Assembly: GCA_030841105.1 (NCBI GenBank)
Contig: JAVEDE010000041.1
Span: 1-42,301 of the forward strand
Reading direction: 5' to 3'
DNA length: 42,301 bases
Source of the DNA: Pyrinomonadaceae bacterium
Lineage (GTDB): Bacteria > Acidobacteriota > Blastocatellia > Pyrinomonadales > Pyrinomonadaceae
The notes beneath the pieces are model-generated. The model was not told the DNA's origin and made no database searches. It was given only the letters and a program-made list of their open reading frames with translations. Both the position numbers and the translations under genes were made by a program. Positions 23,793 through 31,909 of this stretch are shown here, piece after piece. Position 1 is the stretch's first letter, and each line of letters starts with the position of its first letter.

Positions 23793-25100
23793 ATGACGGA
23801 ACAGATCACAGATGCGGCGGAGAGGACGGCGGCGGGCGAAACCCTGACCGTCGTTGACAAGCTGCGGATGCTGCTCGACATCACGAAGAAGATCAGCCGC
23901 TCGCTCGACGTGGACGAAGTGCTCGAACTCGTGATGGACACGCTCGGCTCGCTCCTCCCTTATGACGCGGCGGGCATCTACATGATCGAGTGCAAGGCGC
24001 AGGGCGACGACGAACTCGGCGCGCTCAAAGGTTTCAGCACCACCTCCGTGCGCGGCTACGACATCAACGAATTGACCGAACTGCACCTGAAGGTCGGCGA
24101 GGGGCTGCTCGGCTACGCGGCGCAGACGGGCGAGCCTGTGATCGTGCATGACGTGAGCCAAGACCCGCGCTACGTCAACGCGCGGCGCGAAACCTGCTCG
24201 GAGATGGTCGCGCCGATCATCTCGAACGACAAGGTGATCGGCGCGTTCGATCTGGAAAGCGACCGGAAGGACGCCTACAACGAGGACGATCTGGAAATCC
24301 TGATGCTGCTCGCCTCGCAGGTCGCCATCATCATCGAGAAGGCGATGCTGCACGAGCAGTCGGTCGAGAAGAAACGTTTACAGGCGCAACTCGAAGTCGC
24401 GCGCCACGTCCAACTCGAACTGCTGCCCTCGCGCGACCCGCAACTCGAAGGCTTCGACATCAGCGCGTACAACTTCTCGACCGAAGAAGTCTCCGGCGAC
24501 TACTACGATTTCGTCAGCCTCTACGAAGATCATCTCGGCATCGTCATCGCCGACGTGTCGGGGAAGGGCGTGCCCGCCGCGCTCCTGATGGCCTTCCTGC
24601 GCGCCAGCCTTCGCGCGGCGATCCACATCGGTTATGCGCCGAACATCTCGATGTCGAAGGTCAACTACCTGCTCTGGGAGTCCATCGAAAACAACCAGTA
24701 CGTGACGGCCTTCTACGGCGCGCTCGACGCGACGAACCGCACGCTCGCCTACGCCAACGCCGGGCACAACTGGCCGCTCCTGATGGATGCGGAAGGCAAC
24801 GCACGCTTCATCGAACGCGGCGGCATCCCGCTCGGCATGTTTCGCGACACGCGCTACTACGAATACTACCTGCCCATCCAGGCCGGGCAGATCATCGTGC
24901 TCTACACCGACGGCATCACGGAGGCCACGAACGAGGCGGGTGTGGAGTACGGGCGGGCGCGGCTCGAACTCAAGGTGCGCGAGGGGCGCGAGTTGAGCGC
25001 GCGCAAGTTGATAGACTTCCTGCACGCAGACGTGCTCGAATGGACGGACGGGCGCGGCGCGAGCGACGACGTGACGTTCGTCGTCATCAAGGCTCTCTGA
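23793..25100 (+). CDS. GAF domain PP2C/SpoIIE phosphatase (RsbU-like)
   Basis: 435 aa, cytoplasmic. A GAF sensor spans about 35-190 (LDVDEVLELVMDTLGSLLPYDAAGIYMI ... VGEGLLGYAAQTGEPVIVHDVSQDPRY). A coiled linker (VEKKRLQAQLEVARHVQLELLP) leads to a SpoIIE/PP2C phosphatase at about 215-435. Metal-binding acids are visible: EEVSGDYYDF, IVIADVSGKGVPAAL, LYTDGITEATN and GASDDVTF. The enzyme class dephosphorylates an anti-sigma-factor antagonist in response to a signal. No RsbV/RsbW gene is adjacent, so the partner is elsewhere. Confidence 0.92.
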   Translation: MTEQITDAAERTAAGETLTVVDKLRMLLDITKKISRSLDVDEVLELVMDTLGSLLPYDAAGIYMIECKAQGDDELGALKGFSTTSVRGYDINELTELHLKVGEGLLGYAAQTGEPVIVHDVSQDPRYVNARRETCSEMVAPIISNDKVIGAFDLESDRKDAYNEDDLEILMLLASQVAIIIEKAMLHEQSVEKKRLQAQLEVARHVQLELLPSRDPQLEGFDISAYNFSTEEVSGDYYDFVSLYEDHLGIVIADVSGKGVPAALLMAFLRASLRAAIHIGYAPNISMSKVNYLLWESIENNQYVTAFYGALDATNRTLAYANAGHNWPLLMDAEGNARFIERGGIPLGMFRDTRYYEYYLPIQAGQIIVLYTDGITEATNEAGVEYGRARLELKVREGRELSARKLIDFLHADVLEWTDGRGASDDVTFVVIKAL

Positions 25101-25154
25101 TTATTTGCCGGTTGAAGCACCGGGACTCGACGCGGTGAAAATTTTAAAACGAAA

Positions 25155-25182
25155 CGGGGCGGCCTTTTTCAAGGTCGCCCCG
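25155..25182. terminator. Hairpin between convergent genes
   Basis: 12-bp stem with one wobble (25155-25166 with 25171-25182), loop TTTC. It separates the phosphatase gene (+) from the small unknown gene (-). Confidence 0.7.
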
Positions 25183-25208
25183 CCGCGTCTAAACTTGCCG
25201 GTGAAAAA

Positions 25209-25586
25209 TCAGTGTGCGGTCGGTGAACTGTGCGCGTGGTCGCCGCCGGGGGCGAGCGCGGCACGGTAGCGGCCGTATTGAAACTCGGCTTCCGTCTCGG
25301 TGAAAGCGTAAACGTCAAAGCCGTAAGCGTCGAAGTAAGCTGCCAAGTCATCGGACGAGCGGAGAAATATTTCGGGAGCGTAACCCGCTTCTTCGCGAAT
25401 CTCCAGCAGGCGCTCGACCACCTCTAGCGGAGCAAATACTCGCACAGGGTCTCTGTAGGTTGCCATAAACCGTAGCGCCTCCTTCCGGTCAATACGGGAT
25501 GCCGTCATCAACTCGTTAAGCACATCCCGTGCCTTGCCTCCTGTTTGATGTACGCCGGAAAGGGCGCAGTTGTTTGCCCGCCGCAT
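25209..25586 (-). CDS. Hypothetical protein
   Basis: 125 aa, not recognised. The N-terminal third is helical (ARDVLNELMTASRIDRKEALRFMATYRDPVRVF). The middle is alpha/beta (LEVVERLLEIREEAGYAPEIFLRSSDDLAAYFDAYGFDVYAFTETEAEFQYGRY) and the tail is disordered (PGGDHAHSSPTAH). No signal peptide or membrane segment. ATG 25586 lacks a good SD; ATG 25508 (MTASRID) would give a 99-aa form. It is divergent from pilT and convergent with the phosphatase gene. Confidence 0.6.
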   Translation of the reverse strand: MRRANNCALSGVHQTGGKARDVLNELMTASRIDRKEALRFMATYRDPVRVFAPLEVVERLLEIREEAGYAPEIFLRSSDDLAAYFDAYGFDVYAFTETEAEFQYGRYRAALAPGGDHAHSSPTAH

Positions 25587-25604
25587 CTTTTTTTCGTTAC
25601 AGGC

Positions 25605-25634
25605 TTTACGAAAGTTTGCTCGGAACGGTACAGT
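25605..25634 (+). promoter_or_regulatory. Possible promoter of pilT
   Basis: TTTACG (25605-25610), 18-nt spacer, TACAGT (25629-25634). The leader then carries a stem-loop at 25644-25668 (CCGTCG...CGACGG with inner CGGGC/GCCCG). Confidence 0.3.
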
Positions 25635-25737
25635 AGTAAAGTCCCGTCGCCGGGCAGCCCGCCGACGGTTAACTCACGGACACGAACCGCCCGACTTTTC
25701 TCATCAATCCATATTCTCGTAAGCGCTCGCTAAATTT

Positions 25738-26997
25738 ATGTCCACTCACACGCCGCCCGCCGCACACGCAGCGGGCACACCAGCAAGCGACGCGGGCGCG
25801 ACGACGCCCGCCCCTCTCAATTTCGTCCACGTCCTTCAGACGATGCTCGCCGTCTCAGACAAGATCAGCGATCTGATCTTCTCGCCGGGGCGGCCGCCGC
25901 AGGTCGAATTGTTGGGGAAATTGCAGGGCGTCCCTTATCCCGGCCTCGAAAAACTGACGCCCGCGCACACCTCCGGCATCTCCAAGATCATCATGGGGAA
26001 GAATCCGGCGGCGGTCGAGAGCCTCGAAAAGTTCGGCTCGGCCGACGTTTCTTTCAGCGCGCCCGGCCTCTCGCGTTTCCGCGTCAACATCTTCATGCAG
26101 CGCGGCACGCATGCCATCGTGATGCGCGTCATCCCACAAGACCCGCCCGGCTGGCAGGAACTCAACCTCCCGCCGCAACTCAAAGAGATCACCGGACTCA
26201 AGAACGGCCTCGTCCTCGTCACCGGCCCCACCGGCTCCGGCAAGTCGTCCACGCTCGCGGCCATCATTGACCTCATCAACCAGGAGAAGTACTACCACAT
26301 CGTCACCATCGAAGACCCCATCGAGTTTCTACACCGCCACAAGAATTCGACCATCCACCAGCGCGAACTACACTCGGACACGTCCGACTTTTCGCGCGCC
26401 CTGCGCGCCGCGCTGCGCCAAGCGCCGAAAGTGATTCTCGTCGGCGAGATGCGCGACCGCGAGACGATTGAAGTCGCGCTCGAAGCGGCCGAGACGGGTC
26501 ACCTCGTCCTCTCCACCCTCCACACGATTGACGCGTCGAAAACCGTTGACCGCATCATCGGCGTCTTCCCGAAGAACGAAGAGGCGGCGATCCGCGCGCG
26601 CCTGTCACAGACCTTCCGCTTCATCGTCTCGCAGCGTCTCGTCCCGCGCGCCGACGGCAAGGGACGCGTCGCGGCCATCGAGATTCTCAAATCCACGGCG
26701 CGCACGCGCGAGTACATGGAGCGGGGCGAGAGCGAAGGTCGCTCGCTCATTGACGCCATGGAGCAGGGCGAACTCGAAGGCATGCAGACCTTCGACAACG
26801 TGTTGGAGAAAATGATCCGCAACGGCACGCTCAACAAAGACGAAGCCCTCTCCTACGCCTCGAATCAGGGTAACCTCCGCCTCAAACTCGCGGACTTCGG
26901 CGGCTCGCCGCAGGAGAAACCCAACGCCTCCGCCCCCGCCGCGCCGCCCGCGCGCCCCGGCGGCGGCAACTCGATGCTCGACATGCTGGATAGATAA
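25738..26997 (+). CDS. pilT: Type IV pilus retraction ATPase PilT
   Basis: A 419-aa secretion-type ATPase. Walker A GPTGSGKS at 163-170, Asp box TIEDPIE, Walker B VILVGEMRD near 232-240 and His box GHLVLSTLHT follow in the order and spacing of PilT. The N-terminal PAS-like domain contains SDKISDLIFSPGRPPQV. The hexameric enzyme depolymerises pilin for twitching retraction. The N-terminal 25 residues (Thr/Ala/Pro-rich) and the Ala/Pro/Gly tail are lineage extensions. No other pilus gene lies in the window. A purine repeat follows the stop. Confidence 0.93.
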   Translation: MSTHTPPAAHAAGTPASDAGATTPAPLNFVHVLQTMLAVSDKISDLIFSPGRPPQVELLGKLQGVPYPGLEKLTPAHTSGISKIIMGKNPAAVESLEKFGSADVSFSAPGLSRFRVNIFMQRGTHAIVMRVIPQDPPGWQELNLPPQLKEITGLKNGLVLVTGPTGSGKSSTLAAIIDLINQEKYYHIVTIEDPIEFLHRHKNSTIHQRELHSDTSDFSRALRAALRQAPKVILVGEMRDRETIEVALEAAETGHLVLSTLHTIDASKTVDRIIGVFPKNEEAAIRARLSQTFRFIVSQRLVPRADGKGRVAAIEILKSTARTREYMERGESEGRSLIDAMEQGELEGMQTFDNVLEKMIRNGTLNKDEALSYASNQGNLRLKLADFGGSPQEKPNASAPAAPPARPGGGNSMLDMLDR

Positions 26998-27000
26998 AGC

Positions 27001-27195
27001 AGGGGAAGGGGGAAGGGGTAAGGGGTAAAGGTAGAAAGCAAGCGACGCACGACGAGCGCGCCTCCTTCGATGAACGCGCCTCCTTCGATGAACGCTCCTC
27101 CTTCGATGAACGCTCCTCTTTGTTTTTACCTTTCTCCCTTCCCCCTTCCCCCTTCCCCCTTTCCCCTTCCCCTTTACCCCTTCCCCTTTCCTCCT
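27001..27195. repeat. Purine/pyrimidine hairpin with expanded loop (copy 2)
   Basis: G/A-rich arm 27001-27049, loop containing the conserved CAAGCGRCGCAC, then C/T-rich arm from about 27119 to 27195 beginning TTGTTTTTACC. Unlike copies 1 and 3, the loop carries an 18-bp tandem repeat, three units at 27057-27074, 27075-27092 and 27093-27110, plus a partial fourth. It follows the pilT stop. Confidence 0.8.
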
Positions 27196-27274
27196 TTCCC
27201 TGTCAGATTTCCCCTCTGCCTTTCCCCTCTGCGCTCCGGCATCGCGGGGCGGCGTTGGCGCGTCTAAACTTCGT

Positions 27275-28630
27275 ATGCGAACAAGGTTTAAAAGGCACGC
27301 CGTTTTAATTTTCATCTTCGCCGCGTTGATGTGCGCGGCTCTGTTCGTCGCCTCGTGCGGCAACAAGCGTTCGACGCGTAAAGGCATTCCGGCGGCCGTC
27401 GCCGTCGCGCCCGCGAAGCGCGAGTTGACGCCGCTGCCGTCGCGCCCTCTGTCGCCCGCGCTCGAAGCCGTGCGCCGCCGCGTGATGCAGACGGTCGCCG
27501 CGACGCGCGAACTCGCCTGGCAGCGCGACGCGGGGATGAGTGAACTGTCCGGTTGGGAGTACGGCACGCGCGCGAAGGAGTTGGCCGACACGTTCGCGGG
27601 CGAAGAGTTGCGCGGGTTGAGCCGACTCGCCGTCGCGGGCGGGATGCTGCCCGAAGGGACAGACCTCGCCATGCTCGCCGCGAGTTTCACCGCCGCCTCT
27701 GCGGGTGCGGCCTATTCGCCGCTCGACAAGCGCGTGCTGATCCTCGCAGGGCAGGGCGCGGACGCCCCCGCGCGCGACGAGTCGCTCATCACGCACGAGT
27801 ACGTCCACGCGCTCCAAGACCAGCACTTCGATTTGCTCAAACTACTCGCCACGCGCCCTTACAACTTCGACCGCGCAGAGGCCGTCTTCGCCGTCGTCGA
27901 AGGCGACGCGATGAACGTGCAGCGACGCCGCGAGCAGACGGACGCAGTGTGGTCGCGCCGCCCGCTCGAAGAGATCGGGCAGAACGAGAACGCGCGCTTC
28001 GGCGACTACCGCCGCGAGATCGGCTCGCTCTTCCCGCCGCTCCTCACAGAGACTTTCATCTTCCGCTACCGCGACGGCACGCGCTTCGTAGAGGCCGTGC
28101 GCCGCAAGTCGGGCGCGCGCGGCGTGGACGAACTCTTCCGCCGCCCGCCCGCTTCGAGCGAGCAAGTGCTGCATCCCGAAAAATATTTCGCGGGCGAGCA
28201 GCCGCGCGAAACGGGCGTGGACGCCGATCAGTTCAACACGAACGGCTGGACGGTGGCGGCCACAACACCGCTCGGCGAACTCGGCGTGCGCGGGCTGCTC
28301 TTAAAATCCCTCAACGCCACGGAAGCGACGCGCGCCGCCGCGGGTTGGGGCGGCGACCGCGCTTACCTCTTCGAGCGCGCACGCAGCACACCGCTCTTCG
28401 TCTGGAAGACCTACTGGGACAAGCCCGCCGAGGCCGCAGAATTCTTCCGCGCCTACAACACCCTCCGCGAGAAAAGCGGCGAACGCCGCGACGCGGCGAG
28501 CGATACCTCACAAGTCGTCTGGCGCGAAGGCGCACGGCTCACCATCGTCCGGCTCGAAGGCGACCAAGTGCTGATCGTGCGCGGCGCAGACGCAGACGCC
28601 CGCGGCGCACTTGAGTTCGCGCTACGCTAA
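27275..28630 (+). CDS. Lipoprotein with HExxH metallopeptidase-like motif
   Basis: 451 aa. A signal peptide ending LFVASC29 gives a lipidation site. A possible zinc site lies in SLITHEYVHALQDQHFDL, followed about 45 residues later by VVEGDAMNVQ, which could supply the third ligand. The HE..HALQDQHF pattern is typical of uncharacterised bacterial and archaeal lipoproteins. The C-terminal half (from about 300) resembles a second domain (GWGGDRAYLFER, TYWDKPAEAAEFF). Periplasmic, membrane-anchored; substrate unknown. Start ATG 27275 lies 80 nt after the repeat. Confidence 0.82.
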   Translation: MRTRFKRHAVLIFIFAALMCAALFVASCGNKRSTRKGIPAAVAVAPAKRELTPLPSRPLSPALEAVRRRVMQTVAATRELAWQRDAGMSELSGWEYGTRAKELADTFAGEELRGLSRLAVAGGMLPEGTDLAMLAASFTAASAGAAYSPLDKRVLILAGQGADAPARDESLITHEYVHALQDQHFDLLKLLATRPYNFDRAEAVFAVVEGDAMNVQRRREQTDAVWSRRPLEEIGQNENARFGDYRREIGSLFPPLLTETFIFRYRDGTRFVEAVRRKSGARGVDELFRRPPASSEQVLHPEKYFAGEQPRETGVDADQFNTNGWTVAATTPLGELGVRGLLLKSLNATEATRAAAGWGGDRAYLFERARSTPLFVWKTYWDKPAEAAEFFRAYNTLREKSGERRDAASDTSQVVWREGARLTIVRLEGDQVLIVRGADADARGALEFALR

Positions 28631-28984
28631 CTCCCTGCAAACTCCCCGGCGCGGCTTCGCCCGACAGCCCATTCTCGCCTCTAAATCCGGCAATAATATA
28701 TTTGACTCAACGAACAATTCACAGATGCTTCAAGTTGAACTCTGATTGCATCCGCGGCTGCATCTGTCAGTAGACATGGATGGCTAAGAATATAGTCCTG
28801 AATGATAATAAATTTGGCTAATGTATGGAATTGTACATTAGGCCGTCCCCCTTATGTGTTACTGTAGGGTTCTCCCTCACAATTGAAATCATATCTCTCG
28901 GCATCTGGCGCTGCTTAGCATCCAATTCCTTCTGTCGTCTGCTGTGTAAGTTATAACGGCCGGGAAATGAAGGTAAAGGTATCT
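28631..28984. other. AT-rich intergenic stretch, no gene seen
   Basis: This 354-bp gap marks the change from GC-rich to AT-richer sequence. The only clear structure is a short stem CTAATGTA (28818-28825) with TACATTAG (28834-28841). No open frame with a plausible start and ribosome site was found. Confidence 0.6.
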
Positions 28985-29392
28985 ATGCAAGCGACGAATA
29001 ATCTATCCGACGGCACGCGCACAACTATCCTGCTGATTGCAGAGGATGAGGACGTGTATCCCAATCTTAAACACAATCTTCGGGCGGCGGGCTTTGGCGT
29101 GCTGCTGGCGGTTGAGACAACAGACGCCTACGAGTGGATGGGCGGCGGATATGTCCACGCCGATATAGTTCTGATCGACCTCGTGGGCAAGACCACTAAT
29201 GATGCTTTAAGCATCGGGCGAGAAGTTCGCCAGCACGCCAAGTACGACGGGCACACGCCGCTCGTCGTGATGGCTGAGAAGTACGACAAAGACGTAGAAG
29301 GCACAGACGTTAATGTCGAAGGTAACGACTGGGTACATTACCTCGGTGAAGACTCCAAGCAGTTGCAAAATCTTCTCACCCGCCTGAAATAG
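28985..29392 (+). CDS. Receiver-only response regulator, divergent
   Basis: 135 aa from ATG 28985 (AAAGG 5 nt upstream; ATG 28967 has its GGGAA too close). A receiver fold is clear: ILLIAEDEDVYPNLKHNLRAAGFGVLLAVETTDAYEW then ADIVLID65LVGKT with the phospho-acceptor Asp. The acidic pair is E20/D21. The switch region reads PLVVMAEKYD, with Ala where Thr/Ser is usual, and the Lys-Pro dipeptide is missing, so signalling may be altered. No output domain. Upstream edge of the 21-bp repeat array gap; no histidine kinase nearby. Confidence 0.78.
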   Translation: MQATNNLSDGTRTTILLIAEDEDVYPNLKHNLRAAGFGVLLAVETTDAYEWMGGGYVHADIVLIDLVGKTTNDALSIGREVRQHAKYDGHTPLVVMAEKYDKDVEGTDVNVEGNDWVHYLGEDSKQLQNLLTRLK

Positions 29393-29532
29393 CTGATTTT
29401 ACCAACCGGAGAATTATCCGCTTCCTGCCGATTCTGCTGAGTCAAATACATGATTGCCCTAAACACCTCGACTTTGCCCGGCTTCCACACCCGCTCCCAC
29501 CGCCCGGCCGCATCGCTTCACCTGCCACTCAC

Positions 29533-29960
29533 GCACGTCCAAAAGTAGCCCCGCAACCTCCAAAAGCCCTTTCCAGACGTTTCGCAACGACTTTTGGACG
29601 TTCCTTAGTCGCTCAGGGACGTCCCGCACTCACTTTGCAACCTCCCGCATTAACAAACGGACGTCCAACAGTCGCAATTGGACGTCCATTTGTTACAAAT
29701 GAACCTCCCACACTAATAATTGGACGTCCCGCGGTAACAAATGAACCTCCCGCAGTAACAATTGGACGTCCAATTGCGACCATTGGACGTCCAATTGCGA
29801 CCATTGGACGTCCAATTGCTTCCGAGGAACGTCCGTTACTAACAAATGAACCTCCATTTGTTACCGAGGAACGTCCCGCAGTAACAAATGGACGTCCAAT
29901 TGTTACTGCGGGACGTCCATTTGTTACTGAGGAACATCCCGAAGCGACTTATAAACGTCT
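29533..29960. repeat. 21-unit tandem array, exact 21-bp period, palindromic core GGACGTCC
   Basis: Box positions advance by exactly 21 bp from 29533-29540 to 29953-29960, 21 boxes without a single indel. Nine boxes are exactly GGACGTCC; others are GAACCTCC, GAACGTCC or more degenerate at the edges. The 13-nt spacers come in a small set (CGCAGTAACAAAT, AATTGCGACCATT, ATTTGTTACAAAT and relatives), some of them reverse complements of others. The + frame is open through the array and would encode a heptapeptide repeat (GRPxVT-like), but the first possible start is TTG 29635 with no ribosome site. It is not a CRISPR: both core and spacer are too short and the spacers recur. Confidence 0.93.
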
Positions 29961-30082
29961 CCAAATGATACGCGCGCCTCGCCGGGCAGGGTTTTCACGT
30001 TAAATAGTTCACACTCTATCCGCGCCGACGGCTTTGCCTCATAAATCCCAAAATCTTAGGTAGTGGTTCGTTTGAAATTGAA

Positions 30083-30442
30083 CTAAGAAATAAGCAAGCG
30101 GGCGACCGTCTCGACAATCTTCCCTACGTCTTGCGGCTTGCGTAAGAACTCGTTGACGCCCGCCAACTTTGCCTCCCTGCTACATTCACTCGCGGAAAAC
30201 ATGATAATCGGCATCGCTCTCCGGCGTGGGAGCGTGCGCGCGTAGCGCACCAGATCAAGACCGCTCACGCTCGGCAACTCGTTATCGCACAGCAAGAGGT
30301 GATAGGTTGCCTCGCTCGCCATCCTGAGCACGGCGACCGCGCCGTCGCCACAATGCGAGACGCGCCAGCCTTCCGCTTCCAACGTCTCTTCAATCGCTTG
30401 AGCGATAACTGAGTGATCTTCAACTAGCAGAATGTGAGGCAT
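30083..30442 (-). CDS. Receiver-only response regulator
   Basis: 119 aa from ATG 30442, immediately before the first receiver strand (HILLVEDH). GTG 30478 would add 12 residues. All receiver residues are present: E8-D9, phospho-acceptor D53 (LLLCDNELP), S83 (IIMFSAS) and K102-P103 (FLRKPQD). No output domain, so it acts as a CheY- or Spo0F-like relay or stand-alone switch. Convergent with the other receiver gene across the repeat array; divergent from the XRE gene at 30742. Confidence 0.87.
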   Translation of the reverse strand: MPHILLVEDHSVIAQAIEETLEAEGWRVSHCGDGAVAVLRMASEATYHLLLCDNELPSVSGLDLVRYARTLPRRRAMPIIMFSASECSREAKLAGVNEFLRKPQDVGKIVETVARLLIS

Positions 30443-30453
30443 ATGATTAACAC

Positions 30454-30524
30454 GGGGCTTGCGCTGTCCTTGAGGCACAAGCCCCGCGCGCCCCTGCTAA
30501 CTGCGACGCCAGCCGAGCAGGGGC
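30454..30524 (-). promoter_or_regulatory. Structured leader upstream of the receiver gene
   Basis: Two stems: GGGGCTTG (30454-30461) with CAAGCCCC (30478-30485), and GCCCCTGCT (30490-30498) with AGCAGGGGC (30516-30524). They lie upstream of ATG 30442 on the minus strand and could be a leader structure or a small RNA end. Confidence 0.35.
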
Positions 30525-30630
30525 AAGACGAACTTGCGCGCGGTCTGCTATGATGCCGCGCGTTCAGTTATTGAAAATTAGTGACGGTCATGCGTAGCTC
30601 AACCTCAACCTCTACCGAGTGAATGAGCAT

Positions 30631-30702
30631 CGCCGTTCAGAATGAAAGGTTCATTCTCACGGCGACCACGTTGAGCAAAGTTAGCATATCGCCATTTGGC
30701 GA
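30631..30702. promoter_or_regulatory. Two dyads upstream of the small XRE gene
   Basis: AGAATGAA-AGG-TTCATTCT at 30639-30657, extended by outer CGCCGT/ACGGCG arms (30631-30664), and TCGCCA-TT-TGGCGA at 30689-30702. Both lie 40-110 bp before ATG 30742 and are plausible operators for that regulator. Confidence 0.45.
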
Positions 30703-30741
30703 GTATGGCAAGTTTCAAGTTCCATCAGGAGGCCGCGCCTG

Positions 30742-31014
30742 ATGGGAACAAAACCGCGCACGAAGCCGAAGCGTCTTGCCGAGAAGCTATTGAGGATACG
30801 TGTCGCGCTCGGACTCTCTCAGCCGGAGTTAGTCAAGCGGCTTGGGGTTGAAGGTGAGATCACGTTTAAGCAGATTTCAAAGTATGAGACAGGACTACGC
30901 GAGCCGACGTTGATCATCCTGTTAAAGTATGCCCGCATCGCTGGGGTCAGTATGGAATCCCTTGCCGACGATAAAATGGACTTACCTATCAAACTTCCAG
31001 CTAGCCGAAAGTAA
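30742..31014 (+). CDS. Small XRE family regulator
   Basis: 90 aa, essentially one Cro/C1 helix-turn-helix (about 12-75: LAEKLLRIRVALGLSQPELVKRLGVEGEITFKQISKYETGLREPTLIILLKYARIAGVSMESL). AGGAGG precedes ATG 30742 by 10 nt. Its last 14 bp overlap the end of the convergent gene at 31001. Target unknown; the nearby dyads suggest self-regulation. Confidence 0.87.
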   Translation: MGTKPRTKPKRLAEKLLRIRVALGLSQPELVKRLGVEGEITFKQISKYETGLREPTLIILLKYARIAGVSMESLADDKMDLPIKLPASRK

Positions 31015-31906
31015 TATTAAATTTAGGGCGTAACGTAATGGTGAAATTATATTGCTCCGCTATCTCACCCTTCGCCCCGCCAGTAAGCTGAACCTTTACG
31101 ACGTACTTATCTGCCGTAAGCATACGCAGTCTAGGAAAGGGAATCCTTACCCCCGCTCTCTGCTCAATAGGGTGATCGTACACACCGAATGTGCCATCAG
31201 GAAACGGAGTCGCCAAGATCAATGTTTTCGTCTCGCCGCGCGCGAAATTTACTACGGGTTGGGACTCGTCTAACCAAACACCATCAGCCACGCCCGCAAA
31301 GCCAGTGACCCCCTCCATTGGATTCTTGACACCCTTTCCTAAGTTCTCATAGAACTTGAAAGGCTCGTAATTGATGTGCGCTCGGATGTCCTTAGCTTCG
31401 GCTAATTCCTTACCGCGTTCATGTGCGTTCCGAAATTCCACCACTATTGTTAGTACGCCTAGATCTGCTAACCCTTCCTTGAAAGTTCGTGTGGCAGGAT
31501 CGTAGATAACGGGGTGTTGTCCATAATGGACTGGAATTAGATTCGGCTGAGGCTCAGGAGTTGGCGTTGCCGTTGGCTGTTGAGCGACATCTGGGCGATA
31601 GTTGTTTTTGATTGTCGCGATTAAATCATCCAGACCTTTCTTTCCTAGATACCTACCAGCTTGGCGAATCTTTATCTCATCTTGTGGCGTTAGCGAGAAA
31701 GCTACGCCATAGCTGTTAATCAATTCAATATATCTCGCGGTGGGTTTCTTCTCGCGTCTGCCGAGCTTAATAGAACTTATCAGATTGTTTCTTGTGAACG
31801 GTTTAACGTCCTGTTGGCATATTGCTGCTTGGGTCTGTTGGATAAATGCAAAGACTATTAAGCAGATAAATAGGCGCAAAGTCTTTCCGCTAATCTTCAT
31901 TGCCAT
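31001..31906 (-). CDS. Exported protein of unknown function
   Basis: 301 aa. A signal peptide (RLFICLIVFAFIQQTQAA) is followed by a conserved-looking helical segment (ISSIKLGRREKKPTARYIELINSYGVAFSLTPQDEIKIRQAGRYLGKKGLDDLIATIKNNY), a Pro/Thr linker (TATPTPEPQP) and a C-terminal beta-rich domain (about 130-301, TIVVEFRNAHERG; ADKYVVKVQLTGGAKGE). GGAAG precedes ATG 31906. It starts 3 nt after the stop of the upstream membrane-protein gene, so they form an operon. Codon use is AT-richer than the flanking chromosome. Confidence 0.78.
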   Translation of the reverse strand: MAMKISGKTLRLFICLIVFAFIQQTQAAICQQDVKPFTRNNLISSIKLGRREKKPTARYIELINSYGVAFSLTPQDEIKIRQAGRYLGKKGLDDLIATIKNNYRPDVAQQPTATPTPEPQPNLIPVHYGQHPVIYDPATRTFKEGLADLGVLTIVVEFRNAHERGKELAEAKDIRAHINYEPFKFYENLGKGVKNPMEGVTGFAGVADGVWLDESQPVVNFARGETKTLILATPFPDGTFGVYDHPIEQRAGVRIPFPRLRMLTADKYVVKVQLTGGAKGEIAEQYNFTITLRPKFNITFG

Positions 31907-31909
31907 ATT

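Noticed and set aside
27070..27308. Pro/Phe-rich small proteins read through the pyrimidine repeat
   Set aside because: They are translations of the purine/pyrimidine repeat; no ribosome site and no conserved feature.
29533..29960. CRISPR array
   Set aside because: Core is 8 bp and spacers 13 bp; spacers recur and are related by inversion; no cas gene nearby.
29635..30003. Protein-coding gene for a heptapeptide-repeat protein
   Set aside because: First start is TTG with no ribosome site, and a 21-bp repeat without stops is open in several frames by construction. Kept only as a possibility in the array entry.
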